Shown here piece after piece: positions 57,777-64,000 of a DNA stretch of 64,000 nucleotides (position 1 is its first letter; every line of letters begins with the position of its first letter). The position numbers and the translations under genes were made by a program. Where the stretch lies: contig JBHIWH010000001.1 of assembly GCA_041987545.1 (NCBI GenBank), positions 248,001 through 312,000 of the forward strand, written 5' to 3'. This stretch comes from JAJRXR01 sp041987545 (GTDB lineage Bacteria; Planctomycetota; Phycisphaerae; Phycisphaerales; UBA1924). The notes beneath the pieces are model-generated. The model had not been told where the DNA came from and did not search any database. It saw only the letters and a program-made list of their open reading frames with translations.

Positions 57777-60700
57777 TCTCCAACCACAGGCCCCGCGCGG
57801 TCCGCTCAACGCCCTGATCCGCTTCTGCCTCGAACAGAAGCTCGTGGTCGCGATCGTTCTGATCGGCACGCTCTTCTGGGGTGTCCTCGTCGCGCCGTTC
57901 GATTGGGATCTTGGCGATCTGCCACGCGACCCCGTGCCCGTGGACGCGATCCCCGATATCGGCGAGAACCAGCAGATCGTCTTCACCGAGTGGCCCGGCC
58001 GCAGCCCGCAGGACATCGACGACCAGATCAGCTATCCGATGACCGTCGCGATGCTCGGCATCCCGGGCGTCAAGGACATCCGAAGCTACTCCGTGTTCGG
58101 CTTCTCAACGATCTACGTCGTCTTCGAGGACGGCATCGATTTCTACTGGTCACGATCGCGTGTGCTGGAGAAGCTCAACTCGCTCCCAGCCGGCACGCTG
58201 CCGCCCGGCGTTTCACCCGCGCTCGGCCCCGACGCGACCGCCCTCGGTCAGGTCTTCTGGTACACGCTCGAAGGCCGGGACGAGGACGGTAACCCTACCG
58301 GCGGTTGGGGCCCCGAAGAACTCCGGTCCATACAGGATTTCATCGTCAAGTACAAACTCGCCGGCGTGGAAGGGGTCTCCGAGGTCGCTTCGATCGGGGG
58401 CTTCGTGCAGGAGTACCAGGTCGATGTCGACCCCGACGCGATGCGGGCCGCCGGTATCTCGCTCCAGCAGGTCATCGGCGCGGTGCGCGAGAGCAACCTC
58501 GATGTCGGCGCACGCACGATCGAGGTCAACCGAGCCGAGTACATCGTCCGCGGCCTCGGGTTCATCGAGAGTGTGGATGACCTCGAACAAGCCGCGATCA
58601 CGGCACGCGACGGCCAGCCGATCCTCATCAGCGACATCGCCAAGGTGTCCCTCGGGCCAGCGCTGCGTCGCGGTGTGCTGACCAAGGCGGGTGTGGAAGC
58701 GGTCGGCGGCGTGGTCGTCGTCCGCTACGGCGAGAACCCGATGGCGACGATCCAGCGGGTCAAGGACACAATCGCCGACATCGCCTCCGGGCTGCCGACG
58801 AAGGTCCTCGCCGACGGTACCGAGAGCCGTGTCACCATCGTACCGTTCTACGACCGCTCAGGGCTGATCCGCGAGACGCTGCAGACCCTGAACGCGGCGA
58901 TCTCGCAGCAGGTGCTTATCACGATCATCGTGGTCGTGCTCATGGTCATGCACCTGCGGAGTAGCCTGCTGATCGGGGCGATGCTCCCGATCACCGTGCT
59001 GATGACCTTCATCGGCATGAAGTCGTTCGGCGTGGACGCCAACATCGTGGCCCTGTCGGGCATCGCGATCGCCATCGGCACGATCGTGGACATGGGCATC
59101 GTGCTCAGTGAGAACATTCTGCGCCGCCTCGAAGAGTCGGAGAAGGCGGAGAGTGACGAACCCACCATAGACGTGATCTACCGCGCGACGAGCGAGGTCG
59201 GCGGTGCGGTGCTCACCGCGGTCGCCACGACCGTCGTCAGCTTCTTGCCGGTCTTCACGATGGAGGCCGCCGAGGGCAAGCTGTTCAAGCCGCTTGCATA
59301 CACCAAGACTTTCGCACTGATCGCATCGATCATCATCGCGTTGACGATCCTGCCGGCTGCTGCGCATGTGCTGATGGGCTTCCGTCCACGAATCAAAGTG
59401 CTCCGAACAATCGGCGCAGCGGCTTTGGTGCTCGGTGGTATCGCGGTCGCGATCTGGCTGTACGCGGTCGGTGGACTGATTATTGCGGCGTTCGGGGCGT
59501 TCTATCTCGCCAAGCCGTGGCTCCCGTCGTTGGTCGCCCGCGGTCTGCAGTGGTCGGCGAACCTCATCGCGGTTGCTGTTGTGCTCATTGTGGTCGCCGG
59601 CGCATGGGAGCCTCTCGGACCTGAACCGGGGCTCATCGGCAACAGCGTTTTCATCGGTGCCATCGTCGGTGGCCTGCTGCTCACGTTCTGGCTCGTGCGA
59701 CTCGCGTTCCCGCATGTTCTCGCGTGGACGCTCCGCCACAAAATCATCGGGCTATCCCCAGCGGTCGGCGTTGTGCTGATCGGCATGACCGTCTGGCTCG
59801 GCTTCGATCGGATCTGGGGGTGGCTCCCCGAGTCGGTCCGACAGAACGAGACTGCGGTCGAGATCGCTCACGCCTTCCCGGGCCTGGGCAGCGAGTTCAT
59901 GCCGTCGCTCGACGAGGGCGCGTTCCTCTACATGCCGACTACGATGGCCCACGCATCGATCGGCGAGGCGACCGAGATCCTCAAGGAACTCGATCGCCGG
60001 ATCATGAGCGTGCCCGAGGTCGAGCTCGCCGTCGGCAAGATCGGCCGCGTCGAGAGCCCGCTCGACCCGGCCCCGATCTCAATGATTGAGACGATCATCG
60101 AGTACAAAAGCGAGTACCGGACCGACGAAAAGGGCCGACGCCTCAACTTCCGCTACGACACAGAGACTGACGCATTTGTCCGCGACGATCAGGGCAACCT
60201 GATCGACGACGAGGACGGCCGCCCGTTCCGCCAATGGCGCGACGAGATCGAGTCGAACCAAGACATCTGGGACGCGATCGTCGAGGCGGCGGACATGCCG
60301 GGCGTGACGAGCGCTCCGAAGCTCCAACCGATCGAGACTCGCATCGTCATGCTCCAATCGGGCTTCCGCGCCCCGATGGGCATCAAGGTCTATGGCCCCG
60401 ATCTCGAATCGATCGAGTCGTTCGGCCTCGAACTCGAACGCCTGCTCAAGCAGGTGCCCAGCGTCCAACCCGCCGCGGTCTTCGCGGACCGTGTGGTCGG
60501 CAAGCCGTACCTCGAAATCGATATCGACCGCGAGCGGATCGCCCGATACGGCCTCACGATCGCGGATGTGCAGGAGGTCATCGAGGTCGCCATCGGCGGT
60601 AAGCCGCTGACCATGACCGTAGAGGGCCGCGAGCGATACCCGGTCCGGGTCCGCTACCTCCGCGAGCTGCGCGACCAGCCTGAGACTCTTGGGGACATCC

Positions 60701-61617
60701 TCGTGCCGATCCCATCGGGCGCTCAGGTTCCTCTTCGCGAGCTGAGCACACTCGAGTACCGCCGCGGGCCGCAGATGGTCAAGAGCGAGGACACGTTCCT
60801 CGTCTCCTACGTGCTCTTCGACAAGCTGCCCGGCTTCGCCGAGGTCACCGTCGTCGAGGACGCCCAGCGATTCATCCAGGACGCTATCGACGCCGGGGAG
60901 GTGGTCGTCCCGCCGGGCGTGAGCTACGAGTTTTCGGGGTCATACAAGAACCAGGTCCGTGCCGCGAAACGGATGAGCATCGTGCTGCCGCTCGCGCTCG
61001 CGGTGATCTTCCTGCTGCTCTACTTCCAGTTTCGCAAGGTCGGCGTCACACTGATGGTTTTCACGGGCGTCTTCGTCGCATGGGGCGGCGGGTTCATCAT
61101 GCTGTGGCTCTACGCCCAGCCGTGGTTCCTCGACACGACGCTGCTCGGGACCAACCTCCGCGGCCTCTTCCAGATCGAGCAGTACAACCTGAGCGTTGCC
61201 GTCTGGGTCGGATTCCTGGCCCTCTTCGGAATCGCGACCGATGACGGCGTCATCATGGCGACCCGCATCGAGCAATCGATGGCCGACGAGAAGCCTGACT
61301 CGATCGAGTCGATCCGGCGCGCCGTCGTCGAAGGTGGTCACCTCCGTATCCGCGCCGCGGTCATGACGAGCGCCACGACCATCCTCGCACTGCTGCCCGT
61401 GCTCACGAGCACCGGGCGGGGCTCGGACATCATGGTCCCCATGGCGATCCCATCGTTCGGCGGCATGGCCGTCGCCTCCATCACCTGGTTCGTCGTTCCC
61501 ATCCTGTACTGCTGGGTCGCGGAGTGGAAGTTCCGCCTCGCGTCTCACGGCCAATCCAACCAGTCGGCAGAAGCCGGCTCAACCCAAACCGCTTCATCGG
61601 AAGCACAAGGAGCCTGA
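57769..61617 (+). CDS. cusA: CusA-type copper/silver RND pump
   Basis: A 1282-aa RND pump, longer than typical CusA (about 1047 aa) because of insertions in the second half. The three methionines of the CusA copper relay are all present by motif alignment: FLYMPTT (Met573 in E. coli), PAPISMIET (Met623) and RIVMLQSG (Met672). The proton-relay motif is AIGTIVDMGIVLSENILRRL. An unusual four-to-five helix insertion occupies about residues 535-690 (for example AALVLGGIAVAIWLYAVGG and LIGNSVFIGAIVGGLLLTFW). The ATG at 57769 overlaps the adaptor by eight bases. It is the export engine of module 2. Confidence 0.9.
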   Translation: MTDLQPQAPRGPLNALIRFCLEQKLVVAIVLIGTLFWGVLVAPFDWDLGDLPRDPVPVDAIPDIGENQQIVFTEWPGRSPQDIDDQISYPMTVAMLGIPGVKDIRSYSVFGFSTIYVVFEDGIDFYWSRSRVLEKLNSLPAGTLPPGVSPALGPDATALGQVFWYTLEGRDEDGNPTGGWGPEELRSIQDFIVKYKLAGVEGVSEVASIGGFVQEYQVDVDPDAMRAAGISLQQVIGAVRESNLDVGARTIEVNRAEYIVRGLGFIESVDDLEQAAITARDGQPILISDIAKVSLGPALRRGVLTKAGVEAVGGVVVVRYGENPMATIQRVKDTIADIASGLPTKVLADGTESRVTIVPFYDRSGLIRETLQTLNAAISQQVLITIIVVVLMVMHLRSSLLIGAMLPITVLMTFIGMKSFGVDANIVALSGIAIAIGTIVDMGIVLSENILRRLEESEKAESDEPTIDVIYRATSEVGGAVLTAVATTVVSFLPVFTMEAAEGKLFKPLAYTKTFALIASIIIALTILPAAAHVLMGFRPRIKVLRTIGAAALVLGGIAVAIWLYAVGGLIIAAFGAFYLAKPWLPSLVARGLQWSANLIAVAVVLIVVAGAWEPLGPEPGLIGNSVFIGAIVGGLLLTFWLVRLAFPHVLAWTLRHKIIGLSPAVGVVLIGMTVWLGFDRIWGWLPESVRQNETAVEIAHAFPGLGSEFMPSLDEGAFLYMPTTMAHASIGEATEILKELDRRIMSVPEVELAVGKIGRVESPLDPAPISMIETIIEYKSEYRTDEKGRRLNFRYDTETDAFVRDDQGNLIDDEDGRPFRQWRDEIESNQDIWDAIVEAADMPGVTSAPKLQPIETRIVMLQSGFRAPMGIKVYGPDLESIESFGLELERLLKQVPSVQPAAVFADRVVGKPYLEIDIDRERIARYGLTIADVQEVIEVAIGGKPLTMTVEGRERYPVRVRYLRELRDQPETLGDILVPIPSGAQVPLRELSTLEYRRGPQMVKSEDTFLVSYVLFDKLPGFAEVTVVEDAQRFIQDAIDAGEVVVPPGVSYEFSGSYKNQVRAAKRMSIVLPLALAVIFLLLYFQFRKVGVTLMVFTGVFVAWGGGFIMLWLYAQPWFLDTTLLGTNLRGLFQIEQYNLSVAVWVGFLALFGIATDDGVIMATRIEQSMADEKPDSIESIRRAVVEGGHLRIRAAVMTSATTILALLPVLTSTGRGSDIMVPMAIPSFGGMAVASITWFVVPILYCWVAEWKFRLASHGQSNQSAEAGSTQTASSEAQGA

Positions 61618-61619
61618 TC

Positions 61620-62675
61620 ATGCTCAAGTCATTCAGCATTGCGGCAGCCGCACTCTGCCTCTGCACCCTCAACCCGTTCGCGAACGCCCAAGCAGAGTCC
61701 GGCGGAGAAGGCGCGTCCATCAACGCGATGTGCCCGATAGGCAAAGAGCCCGTTGTGCCTTCCGCAGGCACGGTGGAGTACAAGGGTAACACCGTCGGCC
61801 TGTGCTGCCCCGGTTGCGGTAAGCAGTTCCTCGCGTGGAACGAGTCTCGAAAGGACGAGTTCGTCACGCTCGCGCTCGCGCACCGCGAGCCAGGTCACGA
61901 CCATACCGAGCATGATGCCGAAACCCCTGTCGCGGGTGAAGCATCGCCCGGCCCGACCTACCCCTACACACTGACCGACTGCCCCGTCGGTGGCCCCCTC
62001 GGGTCGATGGGTGATCCGGTTGTGAAGGTCTACGACAACCGCGAGGTGCGCTTCTGCTGCGCCGGGTGCATCGATGAGTTCGAAGCGAATCAAGCAAAGT
62101 ACTGGGGCGAGATCGACGCCAAGATCGTCGAGCAGCAGCTCATGCACTACCCGATCGAGACCTGCATCGTCACCGGTGACAAGCTCGGCGACGACACGAT
62201 CAACCATGTCCACAACAACCGGCTTGTGCGTCTCGCGAACGCAGAGGCGGCCGTCGCGTTCAGGGCGGATCCGGCCAAACACCTCGAAGCGCTCGACGAG
62301 AAGATCGTCGAGGTGCAGCTTCCCGACTACCCCATGGACACCTGCCCCGTCGGCGGCCCGCTCGGCTCCATGGGTGAGCCGGTCAACTTTATCTACATGA
62401 ACCGCCTCGTCCGCTTTTGCTGCGGCGGGTGCGAGGGCAAGCTCGTCAACGATCCCGCCAAGTACATGGGAAAGCTCAACGCCGCGTACGCCAATCAGCA
62501 GCGTAACGGGTACGCGCTCGACACCTGTGTTGTGAGTGGCGCACCGCTTGGGTCAATGGGCGAGCCCGTCGAGTTGGTCGCGGGCACAGAGCTTGTTCGT
62601 TTCTGCTGTGACGGTTGCTTCCCGGAGTTCAAGCAGAACCCGTCTGAGTTTCTCTCGAAGCTGCCCAAGGATTGA
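61620..62675 (+). CDS. Exported five-repeat TRASH-like metal-binding protein
   Basis: A 351-aa exported protein. AAGGAG lies 7 bases before the ATG, and the signal peptide ends NPFANAQA. Five tandem repeats follow, of the form C-P-[IV]-G, about 22-25 residues, then CC-x-G-C: CPIGKEPV/LCCPGC, CPVGGPL/FCCAGC, CIVTGDKL (second half degenerate, no CC-x-G-C), CPVGGPL/FCCGGC, CVVSGAPL/FCCDGC. Such TRASH/YHS-like modules bind copper or related ions. With four functional repeats it could buffer or traffic metal in the periplasm for the pump. Repeat 3 looks degenerate. Confidence 0.82.
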   Translation: MLKSFSIAAAALCLCTLNPFANAQAESGGEGASINAMCPIGKEPVVPSAGTVEYKGNTVGLCCPGCGKQFLAWNESRKDEFVTLALAHREPGHDHTEHDAETPVAGEASPGPTYPYTLTDCPVGGPLGSMGDPVVKVYDNREVRFCCAGCIDEFEANQAKYWGEIDAKIVEQQLMHYPIETCIVTGDKLGDDTINHVHNNRLVRLANAEAAVAFRADPAKHLEALDEKIVEVQLPDYPMDTCPVGGPLGSMGEPVNFIYMNRLVRFCCGGCEGKLVNDPAKYMGKLNAAYANQQRNGYALDTCVVSGAPLGSMGEPVELVAGTELVRFCCDGCFPEFKQNPSEFLSKLPKD

Positions 62676-62677
62676 GC

Positions 62678-64000
62678 ATGGCCGATCACGACCAACACGA
62701 CCACGGATCTGATTACGAGAAGGGCAGCCTGACGCTGAGCGGTTCGATCGCGATGGGCACCGGCGTCATGATCGGCGCGGGCATCTTCGCCCTCACCGGC
62801 CAAGTCGCCGAACTCGCCGGCGGCCTCTTCCCCGTCGCCTTCATCGCCGCGGCTCTGGTCGTCGCGTTCAGCGCGTACTCGTACATCAAGGTGTGCAACG
62901 CGTACCCGTCCGCGGGCGGCATCGCGATGATCCTCAAAGAGGCGTACGGCCCGGGCGTTGTCACCGCGGGCTGCTCGCTGCTCATGTACTTCTCGATGGT
63001 CATCAACGAGAGCCTTGTCGCCCGGACCTTCGGCACCTACACGATGCGGATCTTTGGCGTGGGCTCGGACTCATGGCTTGTGCCCGCGCTTGGCGTCGGG
63101 CTCATCGTGGTCGCCTTCATCGTCAACCTGCTGGGCAATCAGGTCATCGGCGGGCTGAGCAAGATCACCGCGATCGTCAAGATCGTGGGCATCGCCGTCT
63201 TCGCTGCCACCGGGCTCTGGGTGTCGGGGCTCTCCTTCGACACGCTGACGGGCGATGGCGCGTCATCCGACGCTCAGGGCGGCATCACCGGCTTCCTCGC
63301 GGCCGTCGCGCTGTCGATCCTGGCCTACAAGGGCTTCACGACCATCACCAACAGCGGCGATGAGATTGAGGAGCCCAAGAAGAACGTTGGTCGATCCATC
63401 ATCTTCAGCCTGCTCATCTGCACCGGTCTCTACCTGCTCGTGACGCTTGCCGTCGCCGGCAATCTCAGCGTGAACGAGATCATCGCCGCGCGAGATTCGT
63501 CCCTCGCCGAGGCCGCCCGCCCGGCGGTCGGGCAGTGGGGCGAGTGGTTGACTATCGGGCTCGCGATCATCGCGACCATCTCCGGCATCATCGCCAGCAT
63601 GTTCGCCGTCTCGCGTATGCTCGCGATGCTCACCGACATGGACCTCGTCCCGCACCGGCACTTCGGGATGCCTGGGCGTATCCAGAAGCACACGCTGGTT
63701 TACACCGCGGCCATTGCCCTTGCGCTGACGGTTTTCTTTGACCTCAGCCGCATCGCATCGCTCGGCGCAATCTTTTACATCGTAATGGACATGGCGATCC
63801 ATTGGGGCGTGTTCAAGCATCTACGGCGCGAGCTGGGTGCCCGCGGTTGGGTTCTGCTCACGGCACTCGTGCTCGACGCCGTCGTGCTCGGCGCGTTCCT
63901 GTACATCAAGCTCGCGAACGACCCTCTGGTCGTCGGCGTCTCCGTCGGCGGCATGGCCCTGATCTTCGGTGCCGAGTGGTGGTTCCTGCGGAAGGAGGCT
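62678..64000 (+). CDS. APC-superfamily amino-acid/cation permease, 3' end cut by window edge
   Basis: The open frame starts with ATG at 62678 and reaches the right edge in frame, so 441 residues are visible. The N-terminus has an unusual His/Asp-rich start (MADHDQHDHGSDYEKGSLTL). It continues with an APC-type first helix (GTGVMIGAGIFALTGQVAEL) and at least ten further hydrophobic segments; helix 6 has GFLAAVALSILAYKGFTTIT. The family transports amino acids or polyamines. It follows the TRASH gene after two bases, so it belongs to the copper operon. The His-rich tail is the only metal-related feature. Confidence 0.82.
   Translation, partial: MADHDQHDHGSDYEKGSLTLSGSIAMGTGVMIGAGIFALTGQVAELAGGLFPVAFIAAALVVAFSAYSYIKVCNAYPSAGGIAMILKEAYGPGVVTAGCSLLMYFSMVINESLVARTFGTYTMRIFGVGSDSWLVPALGVGLIVVAFIVNLLGNQVIGGLSKITAIVKIVGIAVFAATGLWVSGLSFDTLTGDGASSDAQGGITGFLAAVALSILAYKGFTTITNSGDEIEEPKKNVGRSIIFSLLICTGLYLLVTLAVAGNLSVNEIIAARDSSLAEAARPAVGQWGEWLTIGLAIIATISGIIASMFAVSRMLAMLTDMDLVPHRHFGMPGRIQKHTLVYTAAIALALTVFFDLSRIASLGAIFYIVMDMAIHWGVFKHLRRELGARGWVLLTALVLDAVVLGAFLYIKLANDPLVVGVSVGGMALIFGAEWWFLRKEA

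Noticed and set aside
1..64000. CRISPR arrays, tRNA, rRNA, tmRNA and insertion sequences
   Set aside because: I scanned for regularly spaced repeats, the tRNA T-loop consensus, rRNA-like blocks and transposase motifs and saw none. The short repeats noted elsewhere are not array-like.

Overview
The window looks like a chromosomal segment of a high-GC planctomycete, most likely of the class Phycisphaerae, carrying a mobile genomic island in its right half. The assignment rests on three features of the left half. Many exported proteins end in a PEP-CTERM-like tail (P-A/S-P-G, a hydrophobic stretch, then RRRR). Others end in a duplicated dockerin-like motif of the type P-F-G-x-L-D-F-S-D-V. There are also planctomycete-style regulatory pairs (ECF sigma factor plus kinase-TPR protein) and a DG-motif prepilin. 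This is inferred from protein style, not from a database search.

Left half (1-32972), dense GC-rich core genome. It opens with a truncated coiled-coil protein, a 23S rRNA pseudouridine synthase (rluB), a YihY/BrkB-like membrane protein, an ACT-domain protein and an isolated nuoB. Three tandem PEP-CTERM paralogues follow, then rpmH divergent from rnc. Next are a secreted endonuclease/exonuclease/phosphatase lipoprotein, a coiled-coil membrane protein and an exported beta-helix protein. An ECF sigma factor overlaps a Ser/Thr kinase-TPR receptor. After that come several large exported proteins: two autotransporter-like repeat proteins with dockerin-like tails, DUF4198, DUF4331, DUF4394 and a lamin-tail-domain protein. 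They are interrupted by an ECF sigma/anti-sigma pair. The half ends with a prepilin-like protein, a GAF-HTH regulator and a calcineurin-like phosphoesterase. Several of the exported-protein genes end in a strong hairpin, often followed by a short T run.

Right half (about 33.0 kb to the right edge) has visibly lower GC, more mixed codon use and the gene content of a mobile element. Its first block is a minus-strand defence cluster: a 282-aa protein of unknown function, a DUF2779 protein with a Cas4-like nuclease and an exonuclease-like domain, a TIR-APAZ protein, and a short prokaryotic Argonaute with an inactive PIWI domain. The last two genes form a SPARTA immune system. The block with the two extra genes upstream is the most interesting object in the window. 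Next to it lies an integration module: a large serine recombinase, an excisionase-like protein plus tyrosine integrase, several small unknown genes, and two related regulator-like proteins whose promoters suggest leaderless mRNAs.

The remainder (45.5-64 kb) is a two-module metal-resistance region on the plus strand. Each module starts with a small exported Cys/His-rich protein, followed by a TolC-type outer-membrane factor, a periplasmic adaptor and an RND pump. Module 1 ends with a His-rich lipoprotein and a cation diffusion facilitator, which suggests divalent cations. Module 2 has a CusA-type pump with all three copper-relay methionines, an adaptor with two heavy-metal-binding motifs, a five-repeat Cys-rich TRASH-like protein and a truncated APC-family permease, which suggests copper or silver. 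I saw no rRNA, tRNA, CRISPR array or insertion sequence.
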